Shown: positions 17,713 to 26,557 of the stretch, one piece after another
Layout: each line of letters opens with the position of its first letter
Numbering within the stretch: position 1 is the stretch's first letter
NCBI GenBank assembly: GCA_963676655.2
Contig: CAXXKX010000002.1
Span: forward strand, 372,001 to 436,000
Direction of reading: 5' to 3'
DNA: 64,000 bases
Source of the DNA: G963676655 sp963676655
GTDB taxonomy: Bacteria > Verrucomicrobiota > Lentisphaeria > Victivallales > Victivallaceae
The notes under the pieces: generated by a model
What the model saw: the letters and a program-made list of their open reading frames with translations, nothing else
The model's database searches: none
Told to the model about the DNA's origin: nothing
Position numbers and translations under genes: made by a program

Positions 17713-18093
17713 CTAAATCCCGATGCGGTGACCTTTGATGACGCCAGTGTCTTCATTTGACTTTTCTTCCGGCATTGCGCGTCTGGCTTGCTCCAGAGCC
17801 TCGGACAACGCGGTCAGGTATTCATTGAATCTTTTGTAGCCGTTTTCTGAAATATATACCGTAGTGCGCGGTTTGACGCCGACGAATTTCTTTTCGATCG
17901 TGATTGCGTCCATGTTTTGCAGGGAATTCAGGTGGCGGCTCAGGTTGCCGTCAGTCAGACTGCATTCATCTTTAAGCTCGGTGAAGGTCATTCCGTCCCC
18001 TCCGGCGGCACAGAGAGCGGACATTATAGCCATCCGGTTGGGTTCATGGAATATCTGTTTTATACTGTCGTATGGATTATTATCGTTACTCAT
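17713..18093 (-). CDS. Winged-helix transcriptional regulator (HTH_34 / MarR-ArsR-like)
   Basis: 126 residues from the ATG at 18093, which overlaps the stop of the membrane-protein gene as ATGA. The wHTH is visible: EPNRMAIMSALCAAGGDGMTF, recognition region SLTDGNLSRHLNSLQNM, and a wing with GVKPRTTVYISENG. The C-terminal helix (YKRFNEYLTALSEALEQARRA) suits dimerisation. This family commonly represses its own operon. Two copies of a near-identical palindrome, one before its operon and one before the radical SAM gene, are the probable binding sites. Confidence 0.85.
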   Translation of the reverse strand: MSNDNNPYDSIKQIFHEPNRMAIMSALCAAGGDGMTFTELKDECSLTDGNLSRHLNSLQNMDAITIEKKFVGVKPRTTVYISENGYKRFNEYLTALSEALEQARRAMPEEKSNEDTGVIKGHRIGI

Positions 18094-18704
18094 CGTAATA
18101 CTCCTGTTCTTTTTTCTCTTCGTATCTGATAAAAGGCGTAGCAGCCGAATAATTCGCCGACGCCGAAGACAATTCCCATCGGCCACGGATTGGAGAATGG
18201 GACCGGGTAAACGATCAGCAGGAAGGTGCCGCAAACAATGTAATAGATGCCGACCCCGTAGCTGATTTTTGGTAATGAAAAGCGATACAGCAGATGGGTT
18301 GTGCCGTACATGCACATCCAGATGCCGTAGAGATACTGATAATCATGATGGAGAATCACCGCCGCGCTGAGAATCGCTCCGACAAACAGCGCGGGCAGGG
18401 CGGTAAATACCGGCAGAACTTTATTGAAATTCTTTTTAACTTCCACGTCAAACAGGAACCAGAAAGCGACAAAGCCGTAATTCACGATCAGGGCTACCGT
18501 CACCAGGATGGCCCAGCCAAGCAAATGGGCTCCCGGGGTTTTGGCGACTCCGTCCAATGACAATATCCAGGCGCAGGTTACAGCCAGAATCGAGTTTATT
18601 AAACGGGCTATCCATGAATATCCTTTGAATTGACGTTTTTCAACAATCAGCCTTTGCAGTTTTTCAACCTGGGACAACGCGTCATGGACGTGACTGGCTA
18701 TCAT
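18090..18704 (-). CDS. Multi-pass membrane protein of unknown function, partner of the HTH regulator
   Basis: 204 residues from the ATG at 18704, preceded by a strong AAGGAGG; the ATG at 18752 is rejected for lack of an SD. After a cytoplasmic N-terminal helix come about six hydrophobic segments (for example LINSILAVTCAWILSL, LLGWAILVTVALIVNYGFVAFWFLF, FTALPALFVGAILSAAVIL, GIYYIVCGTFLLIVYPV). Genes of this kind are often translationally coupled to HTH_34 regulators, as here. Function unknown. Confidence 0.75.
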   Translation of the reverse strand: MIASHVHDALSQVEKLQRLIVEKRQFKGYSWIARLINSILAVTCAWILSLDGVAKTPGAHLLGWAILVTVALIVNYGFVAFWFLFDVEVKKNFNKVLPVFTALPALFVGAILSAAVILHHDYQYLYGIWMCMYGTTHLLYRFSLPKISYGVGIYYIVCGTFLLIVYPVPFSNPWPMGIVFGVGELFGCYAFYQIRREKRTGVLR

Positions 18705-18728
18705 ATTGCTTTCCTCCTTGTGATCATT

Positions 18729-18776
18729 CTTTTGAAAAGAAATATAATACAAAATAAAGAACTTTGCAATACAAAG
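18729..18776 (-). promoter_or_regulatory. Promoter with overlapping operator CTTTGCAATACAAAG
   Basis: The operator at 18762-18776 is the second copy of the palindrome found at 17632-17646. On the minus strand TTGCAA inside it and TATATT 17 bp further on form a good promoter. The operator covers the -35, so binding should repress the membrane protein/HTH operon. Confidence 0.65.
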
Positions 18777-18813
18777 TTAAAATATTTTCAGATTTTTTTT
18801 TCATTTATTTACC

Positions 18814-18842
18814 TTGTAATGGTTATTTCGCAATGATATATT
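18814..18842 (+). promoter_or_regulatory. Promoter of the DUF2157 operon
   Basis: TTGTAA (18814-18819), 17 bp, TATATT (18837-18842). An excellent SD (GGGAGGTGA) precedes the ATG at 18882. Confidence 0.5.
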
Positions 18843-18881
18843 CGGGTAACTGCTATAATATAACAGGGAGGTGAGAATAAA

Positions 18882-19898
18882 ATGGACAAGGCTGTTCTAG
18901 AGCATAAAGTTGATATAGCGCTTTTGGATAGTCTCTATGAAGACGGTATCATCAGTAATGATCTCCACAATGTCGCATGTGCGGCAATTCGACCAACTCC
19001 GAACTGGTATTTATGGTCAAGGCGCATGTTATTGTTCTTAGGGTCCGCTTTGATTCTTGCCGGGATTGTTTTTTTCTTCGCTTACAACTGGGCTGATATG
19101 CATAAATTCCTGAAATTTGGGGTGATTGAAGCAGGAATGATTGGTTGTGTTATTGGAGTTTATTGTTTGGGATTGGAAAAGCTTAGCGGCAAAATTTTGT
19201 TGTTAAGTGCGTCTGTTTTGACAGGTGTTTTAATGGCTGTATTCGGCCAAACTTATCAGACCGGGGCAGATCCTTATGAACTCTTCATTTGTTGGGCAGT
19301 ATTGATTCTTGGTTGGGCAATTATATCTGACTTTGCGGCGCTATGGATTCTTTGGCTGATAATCTTGAATACCGGAGTTATACTGTATTGGGATCAAGTC
19401 GGAAAGCCGGTTTATGAAATTAACAGTCAATACCTTTTCCATTTTCTCGCAGGACTTAACTCCATAGCTCTTGCATTGCGGGAATGGGGTGTTAAGGTTG
19501 GCCGCAAATGGCTGGGGGGGGAGTGGCTTCGAATTTGTTTGTTTGCAACTGTTATTATTTTTTTAACAATTCCTCTTGTCGGGGTTATAATAGATTTAAA
19601 ATATTTTGAATCACCAAACATATTAACTTGTTTTTTCTGGGTTACCGGTGTTGTTTCCGGATTTTGTTGCTACCGCATTAAGATCAAAGATATAAACCAG
19701 TTGGCATTAATTATATTAGACGTTTGTTTTATTATTTTGTTTTTTATTGGTAAATTAATGTTTGGCGGGTATCATTACGAGTCATTTGTAAGATATTTCT
19801 TTTTTGCATTGATTATTTTGATTGTGGTTGGCCTTGCTGCTTTTTATTTGAGACTGTTAACAAAACAGATGGCCAAAGAGGAGGGAAATGAGCAATAA
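18882..19898 (+). CDS. DUF2157 domain membrane protein
   Basis: 338 residues. A short cytoplasmic N-terminus (LDSLYEDGIISNDLHNVA, then WYLWSRRMLLFLGSALILAGIVFFFAYNW) matches the DUF2157 start, followed by about ten hydrophobic segments. Function is unknown across the family. It is the first gene of a three-gene operon (DUF2157, DUF4401, GDYXXLXY) that recurs as a set in many bacteria; its stop overlaps the next gene's start by 11 bp. Confidence 0.88.
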   Translation: MDKAVLEHKVDIALLDSLYEDGIISNDLHNVACAAIRPTPNWYLWSRRMLLFLGSALILAGIVFFFAYNWADMHKFLKFGVIEAGMIGCVIGVYCLGLEKLSGKILLLSASVLTGVLMAVFGQTYQTGADPYELFICWAVLILGWAIISDFAALWILWLIILNTGVILYWDQVGKPVYEINSQYLFHFLAGLNSIALALREWGVKVGRKWLGGEWLRICLFATVIIFLTIPLVGVIIDLKYFESPNILTCFFWVTGVVSGFCCYRIKIKDINQLALIILDVCFIILFFIGKLMFGGYHYESFVRYFFFALIILIVVGLAAFYLRLLTKQMAKEEGNEQ

Positions 19899-20955
19899 AC
19901 GCATGACAGTTGGACAATTACTGGCAACTTCGGGAGTGAAGAGTCATTTGTCTCCGGGGGACTTGGAAAAAATTCTTGAGAGCCTTCCCATGTATATTCG
20001 TAATACTGATCCATTGTATATCCGTATTCTGGTAGGGCTTGGAGCCTGGGTTTCGGCTCTTTTTTTTGTTGGTTCAATTGCTTCGTTATTTTTTCAGAAT
20101 GAGCAGTTAATCTTAATCCAATTTATTGGAATTGCGCTGATGACTGCAGGAATCACAATTTCAAGAATAAATAAATCATTATTTTTTAATCAAGCTTGTC
20201 TGGCTTTTGTGATTGCGGGAAATCTTCTTCTTGTATTTACGACAGGCGAATATTTCCATATCAAATCTTCTGTGAGCCTTGTGATAGGCCAGATTATTGT
20301 TTGCGCTGTAGTATATCCATTATTTAATAGTAGTATCTATCGATTTATTTCTCCTGTACTGGTTGCTGTTTTTACCGTAATATGGTTTTATGATGATAAG
20401 ATTTATTATTTGATTCATCTTCTTATCGCAATAGAGGCTTTGTTTGCAGGAATACTTTTTTTAAGAAAAAAACGAATTAGAGCGTTAATTCCGTTGTCAT
20501 ATTCAGCTGCTGTAATGCTGCCTGTCACTATTCTAATAATGAATATGATGGGAATGCCCATATTCCGGTATAGACATTATTCAGTTACACTCTGGCCATC
20601 AAGCGTTATCCTGGTCGCAGGGCTGATATACCTTTATTTTTACCTTGCAGGAGGCTTGAAGCAGTTCAAAGAGCCGTGGATTATCATTGCCATTGCTTCA
20701 ACTGTGCTTTTGGGTATTTTTACAACACCGGGTATTCTGATTGCGATAGGTTTGCTGATTATGGGTTATGCTTTCGGTGATAAAATACTTATGGCTCTAT
20801 CTTTTTTATTCATTCCATGCTTTCTGGTTTTGTTCTATTATTCTCTTGACATAGACCTGGCGTATAAATCAGCGGTTATAGCGGGAAGCGGAATCGTGTT
20901 GATTTCCGTGCGTTGGCTTATCGGTTTATTGAGTAAATACAAGGTGACAATATGA
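19888..20955 (+). CDS. DUF4401 domain membrane protein
   Basis: 355 residues. The N-terminal cytoplasmic region (LEKILESLPMYIRN) leads into about ten membrane segments (for example VGLGAWVSALFFVGSIASLFF), in keeping with DUF4401. Strong SD (GAGGAGGG) before the ATG. It overlaps the preceding gene and shares ATGA with the next one. The consistent pairing with DUF2157 and a GDYXXLXY protein suggests a membrane complex, but no activity is known. Confidence 0.85.
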   Translation: MSNKRMTVGQLLATSGVKSHLSPGDLEKILESLPMYIRNTDPLYIRILVGLGAWVSALFFVGSIASLFFQNEQLILIQFIGIALMTAGITISRINKSLFFNQACLAFVIAGNLLLVFTTGEYFHIKSSVSLVIGQIIVCAVVYPLFNSSIYRFISPVLVAVFTVIWFYDDKIYYLIHLLIAIEALFAGILFLRKKRIRALIPLSYSAAVMLPVTILIMNMMGMPIFRYRHYSVTLWPSSVILVAGLIYLYFYLAGGLKQFKEPWIIIAIASTVLLGIFTTPGILIAIGLLIMGYAFGDKILMALSFLFIPCFLVLFYYSLDIDLAYKSAVIAGSGIVLISVRWLIGLLSKYKVTI

Positions 20956-21422
20956 AGAAATATGTTTTGTTGGGCGTCACTCTACTCATATTGGGGATTA
21001 TTAACTTTCAGATTATTATGAAAGAAAAGAATATAAAAAGTGGAAAAACCGTGCTTTTAAGGTTGGCTCCGGTTGATCCTCGGTCGCTTATGCAGGGAGA
21101 TTATATGGTTTTGAGATATGCTATAGCCGGAGATGTTGGCAAGCTGGATGATAGGGGGTGTCTGGTTGTTTCTCTTGATATGAATAATGTGGCCTCATAT
21201 CGACGAATATATAAAGGAGGAAAACTTAAGACTGGAGAGTTTTTGCTGAAGTATCGCAACCGGAATCAACTACGAATCGGTGCCGAGGCATTTTTCTTTC
21301 AGGAGGGACATGGCAAAATATATTCAAATGCGGCATATGGGGAGTTGAAAGTAGATGCTTCAGGGAACAGCTTATTAATTGGCCTGCGTGACAGTCAGTA
21401 CCGAAAATTGGGGACAAAATGA
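20952..21422 (+). CDS. GDYXXLXY domain protein
   Basis: 156 residues with an N-terminal signal anchor (KKYVLLGVTLLILGIINFQIIM) and the defining motif GDYMVLRY (in MQGDYMVLRYAIAGDV) at about residue 54. The rest is a small, probably periplasmic beta-rich domain. Third gene of the DUF2157/DUF4401 operon, overlapping the second by 4 bp. Function unknown. Confidence 0.88.
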   Translation: MKKYVLLGVTLLILGIINFQIIMKEKNIKSGKTVLLRLAPVDPRSLMQGDYMVLRYAIAGDVGKLDDRGCLVVSLDMNNVASYRRIYKGGKLKTGEFLLKYRNRNQLRIGAEAFFFQEGHGKIYSNAAYGELKVDASGNSLLIGLRDSQYRKLGTK

Positions 21423-21505
21423 TACCGGACCCCATATGCAATTTTCTTAATAACTTATATCTGTTTGCGGTTCAGGAGTTATAATCTCTTGTAATATGGG
21501 ATGAA

Positions 21506-23239
21506 TCAGGGCAGATCGTGCATTTTATGGAGTTTACAGTAGTAGCCGTCGGCGGCAATCAGGTCGTTGTGAGTGCCGGATTCAACAATTTTGCCGCGCC
21601 GGATAACGTAAGTGTAATCAGCGTTGCGTACGGTCGTCAGACGATGTGCGATAACCAGAGTGGTACGGTTTTTGCAAAGATCTTCCATGGATTGCTGGAT
21701 CAGTTTTTCCGATTCGTTGTCGAGAGAACTGGTGGCTTCGTCAAAGATCAGAATTGGCGGATTCTTCAAGAAGACCCGGGCGATTGAGACACGTTGCTTC
21801 TGCCCGCCTGAGAGCATGACCCCGTGTTCACCTACCAGGGTGTCGAAGCCGTCTGCCTGTTCCATGATAAAATCATAGATGTTGGCCCGTTTCGCGGCGT
21901 CGATCAGGTCGTCTTCGGTTGCGTCGGGACGTCCGAACACGATATTTTCCCGGATTGTGGCATCGAACAAAAAAACATTCTGCTGAACCAGTCCGATATT
22001 GGCGCGAAGGAATTCCTGTTTTAACTGCATGATATTGTTACCGTCGATGAGGATTTCTCCGGATTCGGGTTCATAAAACCGGGGCAGGAGGGCGGCGATA
22101 GTTGATTTGCCGGCTCCGGATTCGCCGACCAGGGCAATCGTCTGTCCGGCAGTGATTTGAAATGAGACATCGTCGAGCACGATTTCGCCTTCGTCCACAC
22201 TGTTGTACCGGAAGCTGACGTTGCGGAACTCGATGTTTCCCTTCATCTCGTCGGGGCAGATTGGATTATCGCAGTCTTTGATTTCAGGTTCTACTTCGAT
22301 GATCTCGATAAACCGGTCAAAGGCCGCGCCGCCCTGCTGGAACTGTTCGGTGAAGCCGACCAGTTTGAAGATCGGGTGGGTGATGAACCGGTTGTAGAGA
22401 AAGAACGTGACAATATCCGTCATGGTGGCTTGCCCGTAATACATCAGGATCGCGCCGGCACCGATTATCAGGAGGGAATAGCACTGGATCAGGAACATCA
22501 TTCCGGAATGAAAACCGGCCAGGGTGGTGAAAATATTTTCCCGGGCACGCTGAAAGGCGGTGTTGACCTCGTAAAATTTTTCAATTTCCTGTTTTTCATT
22601 GGTATAGGATTTGACTTCGCGGATACCTTGAATAGAGTTTTCCACCCGGCTGTTGATATCCGCTACTTTTTTGCGGACGGTTCGGAAGCCTTCACGCATT
22701 TTTTTCTGGAAAATCATGCCCCAAACCAGAATGAATGGCAGAGGTATCAGAGTTATCATCGCCATTTTGGGATTGAAATTGAACATGATGGTGAATGCCC
22801 CGATAATGGTGCAGCCGGAAATTAACAGATCTTCCGGTGCATGATGAGCTACTTCCGCGATCTGGGTCAGGTCGTTGGAGATGCGCGAGATGATATGACC
22901 GGTTTTGGTCCGGTCGAAGTAGCTGAATGAAAGTTTTTGCAGATGTCTGAATAATTCGCTGCGCATATCTGCTTCCATGCGCACTCCGAGGGTGTGTCCC
23001 CAGCGGATATTGATATAATTTGCTGCCGCCAGGGCGATAGCCAGACCCAGGATTAAAGCAAGAGCGATGATTATCATCCGCATGTCGTGCTGTTTAAGGT
23101 AGACGTCGAGAATCTGTTTGATGATATAGGGGATCAGCACGGTCATGAATGATATCAGGACCGCGGTTGCCATGTCCAGCGCGAATATTTTCCAATGCGG
23201 TTTATAATAGCGCAGAAATTTTTTCAGTTTGTCCAACAA
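21506..23239 (-). CDS. ABC transporter, fused permease and ATPase (MsbA/BmrA-like exporter)
   Basis: 577 residues, full half-transporter length. Six transmembrane helices occupy residues 1-320. The nucleotide-binding domain has Walker A GESGAGKST, Q-loop LVQQNVF, signature LSGGQKQR, Walker B ILIFDEATSS and the H-loop VIAHRL. It would export lipids, lipid-linked glycans or drugs as a homodimer. The start is TTG at 23239 with GGGA 8 nt upstream. It is divergent from a glycosyltransferase gene, which fits an envelope-glycolipid role, but the substrate is not established. Confidence 0.92.
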   Translation of the reverse strand: MLDKLKKFLRYYKPHWKIFALDMATAVLISFMTVLIPYIIKQILDVYLKQHDMRMIIIALALILGLAIALAAANYINIRWGHTLGVRMEADMRSELFRHLQKLSFSYFDRTKTGHIISRISNDLTQIAEVAHHAPEDLLISGCTIIGAFTIMFNFNPKMAMITLIPLPFILVWGMIFQKKMREGFRTVRKKVADINSRVENSIQGIREVKSYTNEKQEIEKFYEVNTAFQRARENIFTTLAGFHSGMMFLIQCYSLLIIGAGAILMYYGQATMTDIVTFFLYNRFITHPIFKLVGFTEQFQQGGAAFDRFIEIIEVEPEIKDCDNPICPDEMKGNIEFRNVSFRYNSVDEGEIVLDDVSFQITAGQTIALVGESGAGKSTIAALLPRFYEPESGEILIDGNNIMQLKQEFLRANIGLVQQNVFLFDATIRENIVFGRPDATEDDLIDAAKRANIYDFIMEQADGFDTLVGEHGVMLSGGQKQRVSIARVFLKNPPILIFDEATSSLDNESEKLIQQSMEDLCKNRTTLVIAHRLTTVRNADYTYVIRRGKIVESGTHNDLIAADGYYCKLHKMHDLP

Positions 23240-23287
23240 AATTCATCCCGGGAGTTTTTAACGATTTCGGAGTGTTGATACAGGAAT

Positions 23288-23315
23288 ATAATACACTCAA
23301 ATATGTTCGGGTCAA
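23288..23315 (-). promoter_or_regulatory. Putative promoter of the ABC exporter gene
   Basis: Minus strand TTGACC (23315-23310), 16 bp, TATTAT (23293-23288), about 50 bp before the TTG start. Confidence 0.45.
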
Positions 23316-23356
23316 GTCGGCTTCATAAAAAAACAACCAGGTTGCATCAGGGGAGT

Positions 23357-23385
23357 TTGACAATTCATTGAGCAAGGCATACATT
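23357..23385 (+). promoter_or_regulatory. Promoter of the glycosyltransferase gene
   Basis: TTGACA (23357-23362), 17 bp, TACATT (23380-23385), about 45 bp before the TTG start at 23429. Confidence 0.5.
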
Positions 23386-23428
23386 AAGCCCGAAAAAACT
23401 TATGAAAGATCAAGTATAAGGACATATT

Positions 23429-24523
23429 TTGCGAGTTCTTGAGGTTATAACTTCGCTGGCGCCGGGTGGTGCGGAAATTTTGTTGTCCAACCTTAGCTGT
23501 GGACTGAAACAGCGTGGGCATGAGGTTAAAGCAGTTTCACTGCGGCCGCTGCCTGAAAAAAGTTTCGTTTTGGACCGGTTGACCGAGAACGGTATATCCG
23601 TTGCCAGTTTGAACATTACTAAACTGACTCCATGGCGCTTTCTCCATTTGCGCCGGATCATCCAGGAATTTGAGCCTGATGTCATTCATTCACATTTGTT
23701 TCATGCTAATATTACTTCGCGACTGGCTTTGAAGAAGTCGAGTAATATTCCGCTGGTTAATACCGTTCACACAATGGAACTGCGGCCGGGGCGGCAATGG
23801 TATTTTACTCTGGACCGGTTGACTTGCGGCAAATGCGATATTCAAACTGCGGTCTCAAAATCGGCGCGGGATTTCCATGCTGCCAGGATAGGGGTACTGC
23901 CGGAATCGATGCCAGTGGTTTATAACGGTTTGATTTTACCACAGGAAATGACTCCGGCAGAGCGCAAAATGATTCGGCAGGAATGGGGTGTTGATGAATG
24001 TGATTATGTGATCGGTTCAGTCGGACGTTTCTGCCATGAGAAAGGTTATGATATTTTATTGAAAATGCTGTCGGCACTTGGACGTACTATCCCTGTTGGC
24101 AAAAAAATGGGACTGGTTTTGCTTGGTGACGGAGAACTAATGGGGCAATTAAGATTATTGGCTGAAGCGGCGCCGGAAAATATTAAGGTTGTCATGCCGG
24201 GGATGCAGCCGGCTGCGCCCTGGTTGTGCGGCGCGTTTGATTTGTTTCTCATGCCGTCTCGTCTGGAGGGCTTTGGTTTGGCTTTGGTCGAAGCAATGCA
24301 GCATGGGGTTCCCGTTCTGGTGAATAATATTCCTCCTCTGGTTGAATTGCTTGAATATTATGATGCCGGGAAAGCGGTTGATTTTACCTCCGGTTCTGAG
24401 GATGAGTTGTGCCGGGAGATTATCATCATGGCTGATCATAAGCCGATTGATCCACCGGTACTGCCATTCACAATAGGGAAAATGGTGGATGGATATTTAC
24501 AGGTTTTTGCCGACTTAACTTGA
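23429..24523 (+). CDS. Glycosyltransferase family 4 protein
   Basis: 364 residues with the GT-B fold. The N-terminal acceptor domain begins VLEVITSLAPGGAEILLSNLS and has DVIHSHLFHANI. The C-terminal domain has VGRFCHEKGYDILLKML, LLGDGELMGQL and the donor-binding E-x7-E motif EGFGLALVEAMQHGVPVL. It transfers a sugar from a nucleotide donor, probably for surface glycan or glycolipid. The start is TTG with AAGGA 7 nt upstream. It stands alone, divergent from an MsbA-like exporter. Confidence 0.9.
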   Translation: MRVLEVITSLAPGGAEILLSNLSCGLKQRGHEVKAVSLRPLPEKSFVLDRLTENGISVASLNITKLTPWRFLHLRRIIQEFEPDVIHSHLFHANITSRLALKKSSNIPLVNTVHTMELRPGRQWYFTLDRLTCGKCDIQTAVSKSARDFHAARIGVLPESMPVVYNGLILPQEMTPAERKMIRQEWGVDECDYVIGSVGRFCHEKGYDILLKMLSALGRTIPVGKKMGLVLLGDGELMGQLRLLAEAAPENIKVVMPGMQPAAPWLCGAFDLFLMPSRLEGFGLALVEAMQHGVPVLVNNIPPLVELLEYYDAGKAVDFTSGSEDELCREIIIMADHKPIDPPVLPFTIGKMVDGYLQVFADLT

Positions 24524-24615
24524 TGTTTTATTCGGTTTTCAACCTGATTGGATATGCGTATATTCGTGACCTGTGAGAAAGATTCAAACAGACGTTGGGA
24601 TTGCCTCGTTTCTGT

Positions 24616-24644
24616 TTGACTTTTCTATTATCAGGCTGTATTAT
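24616..24644 (+). promoter_or_regulatory. Promoter of the secreted-protein/tatD/nudC operon
   Basis: TTGACT (24616-24621), 17 bp, TATTAT (24639-24644), about 52 bp before the ATG at 24697. Confidence 0.55.
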
Positions 24645-24696
24645 AAGTATGATATACCGCGACGTATTGCTAATTGAATTAAAAAGGACTACAACT

Positions 24697-25161
24697 ATGA
24701 GTAATCTAAGTGTATTGCTTCTTTCGGGAATGATGTTTTTTGCCTTTTCTGTTTCGGCTAAAGATGATTCCGGTCCGGACTTTGACGCTGCTTTTAGCGA
24801 AAAAATGGGTACGAAAGATAAAGAAAATAAGGATGAAGATAAAGACGGTAAAGCAAAGAAACTCCGACCTAATTTGGTTTTATGGAAGAATAACCTGAAA
24901 TATGCCAAGACCGCCGAAGGTACTCTGAATTACTATAAAAAGAAAAAAGACGCCGAGAAAATTAAATTTTACAGTCTGAAGGTTCAGGGCTTTAAAATGA
25001 AAGCTAAAGGCTATAAGATCGGGAATCAAACCATGATCGATTTAGCTGACAAGTATCTTCTCAAAGGTAAACCGATTCCCAAGAAGCCGGTGGCTGCCAA
25101 GAAAGATGGAGGTGGGGGAGCTCCTCAGCCTGGTGCTGATGAAGATATGGGCGGGATGTAA
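24697..25161 (+). CDS. Secreted Lys-rich protein of unknown function (1)
   Basis: 154 residues from the ATG at 24697 (AAAAAGGA SD); the ATG at 24595 would disrupt the signal peptide. Signal peptide MSNLSVLLLSGMMFFAFSVSA, cleavage expected before KDD. The mature protein is very rich in Lys, with acidic stretches (DKENKDEDKDGK), and ends in a Gly-rich tail (GGGGAPQPGADEDMGGM). A segment LKVQGFKMKAKGYKIGNQ resembles the AKMKEADGYRTGSRAK segment of the next gene, suggesting that the two are diverged paralogues. Periplasmic or extracellular. No family recognised. Confidence 0.7.
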   Translation: MSNLSVLLLSGMMFFAFSVSAKDDSGPDFDAAFSEKMGTKDKENKDEDKDGKAKKLRPNLVLWKNNLKYAKTAEGTLNYYKKKKDAEKIKFYSLKVQGFKMKAKGYKIGNQTMIDLADKYLLKGKPIPKKPVAAKKDGGGGAPQPGADEDMGGM

Positions 25162-25163
25162 TT

Positions 25164-25763
25164 ATGAATAAATGGATAAAGGTTCTGATATTGTGTGTAA
25201 TTGCGCCGGTTTGTTTTAACGCTGATGCTACTTATTATACTACCAAAACCAAGAAATATTATAGTCCTGGTAAGGCCGGTATAATTCTGAAAAAGGATGT
25301 CGCTAAACTGAAGGCAGAGCTGGCAAAAGCCGAAAAGGCCGGAGATAAAGACCTCGTTGCGGCATACCAGGATGCAATTAAGGCCAAAATGAAAGAAGCT
25401 GATGGTTACAGGACCGGCAGTCGGGCTAAGGTTAAATCCGGGGAAGGTATGTACGGAGACGCGATGGATAAGATCGCAAAGCTCAAGGAAAAAACAAAGG
25501 TTTCTCCAGAGGAGGCCAAAGCTGAATTACGGGAAGATGCCAAAGATAATCTTCAAGCAGCCAAGTATAAACGCTTAGCGGCAACCGCGGCGGCTAATGC
25601 AGTTAAGTTCAAAAATAAAGGTATGACCGATTTGGCCGCCAAACTTGCTGACAAGGCTGAGAAATTCAATAAGCTGTCTGAAGCATATCGTACTGGTGAT
25701 GTTAAGGCGATTGATGCAATCAGCATCGAACTGGGACATAAGAAGGCCCCCGCTAAGAAATAA
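25164..25763 (+). CDS. Secreted Lys/Ala-rich helical protein of unknown function (2)
   Basis: 199 residues. The signal peptide (WIKVLILCVIAPVCFNADA) is followed by a mature chain dominated by Ala, Lys, Asp and Glu, with long predicted helices (DVAKLKAELAKAEKAGDK, ELREDAKDNLQAAKYKRL). Two internal segments, AKMKEADGYRTGSRAK and EKFNKLSEAYRTGDVKAI, share the pattern A-x-YRTG and suggest an internal duplication. Starts 2 nt after the previous gene. It may be a periplasmic filament, scaffold or nucleic-acid/polyanion binder; none of this is shown. Confidence 0.7.
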   Translation: MNKWIKVLILCVIAPVCFNADATYYTTKTKKYYSPGKAGIILKKDVAKLKAELAKAEKAGDKDLVAAYQDAIKAKMKEADGYRTGSRAKVKSGEGMYGDAMDKIAKLKEKTKVSPEEAKAELREDAKDNLQAAKYKRLAATAAANAVKFKNKGMTDLAAKLADKAEKFNKLSEAYRTGDVKAIDAISIELGHKKAPAKK

Positions 25764-25774
25764 GATTTTGCTTC

Positions 25775-26557
25775 ATGGAACTTTTTGATACCCACTTTCA
25801 CTATTACGGACACTTATCTCCTCAGGAGTATTATCAGGACCTTTGCGGCGGCCAGCCTGCGTGGCTTTTGGCTGCCGGGGCTGATTTGGAAGAAAGCCGG
25901 ACCGCCCGGCGTTTCGCTGACACTTTTGACAATGCCTGGTTTGCCGCCGGGGTTCATCCGCATTCCGCCGCCAATTATCCTGATGGAATCAGCGTTTTTG
26001 ACTGTTTCAATGGCGACCCTAAAATGGTGGCGGTTGGGGAAATCGGCCTTGATTATTATTACGAGCATTCCGATCGCAAAATCCAGCTTCAGGTCTTCGA
26101 ACAATTTCTGAAACACGCACTGGATGTAGATCTGCCGGCTATCGTACATTGTCGCGATCAGGACACTTCAGACGATGCCTATAAAGACGCTTATCCGTTA
26201 TTGAAGGATTTTGTCGCGTCCGGCGGCAGTTTTGAGCTGCATTGTTACGCCGGTACTGCCTCCTGGGCGGAAAAATTTCTCGCTCTGGGAGCATTTCTGG
26301 GGATAACCGGGATTGTCACCTTTCCGAAAGCGGAAAATATTCGTGAAAATCTCAAAATAATTCCTGCCGACCGGATTTTGATTGAAACGGATTCGCCTTA
26401 TCTGGCGCCGAAACCGTTTCGGGGGAAAAAGAACAATCCCGGATATTTGATTCATGTGGCGGCAAAATGCGCTGAAGTGCTTGAGGTCCCGCTTGAGGAT
26501 TTTGCACGGTTAACTACAGACAACGCTTTCAATTTTTTCCGGATAGAGAAACCATGA
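25775..26557 (+). CDS. TatD-family metal-dependent hydrolase
   Basis: 260 residues. The amidohydrolase-fold motifs are present: DTHFHYYGHL near the N-terminus, AAGVHPHSA, VAVGEIGLDYYY (metal-bridging Glu), AIVHCRDQ, FELHCYAG, and the late metal-binding Asp in ILIETDSPYLAPKPFRG. Family members are 3'-5' DNA/RNA exonucleases or D-aminoacyl-tRNA editing-type hydrolases. The first motif is D-T-H-F-H, where D-[TS]-H-C/L-H is usual. It is third in an operon behind two secreted proteins, 11 bp after the second, and overlaps nudC by 4 bp. Confidence 0.9.
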   Translation: MELFDTHFHYYGHLSPQEYYQDLCGGQPAWLLAAGADLEESRTARRFADTFDNAWFAAGVHPHSAANYPDGISVFDCFNGDPKMVAVGEIGLDYYYEHSDRKIQLQVFEQFLKHALDVDLPAIVHCRDQDTSDDAYKDAYPLLKDFVASGGSFELHCYAGTASWAEKFLALGAFLGITGIVTFPKAENIRENLKIIPADRILIETDSPYLAPKPFRGKKNNPGYLIHVAAKCAEVLEVPLEDFARLTTDNAFNFFRIEKP

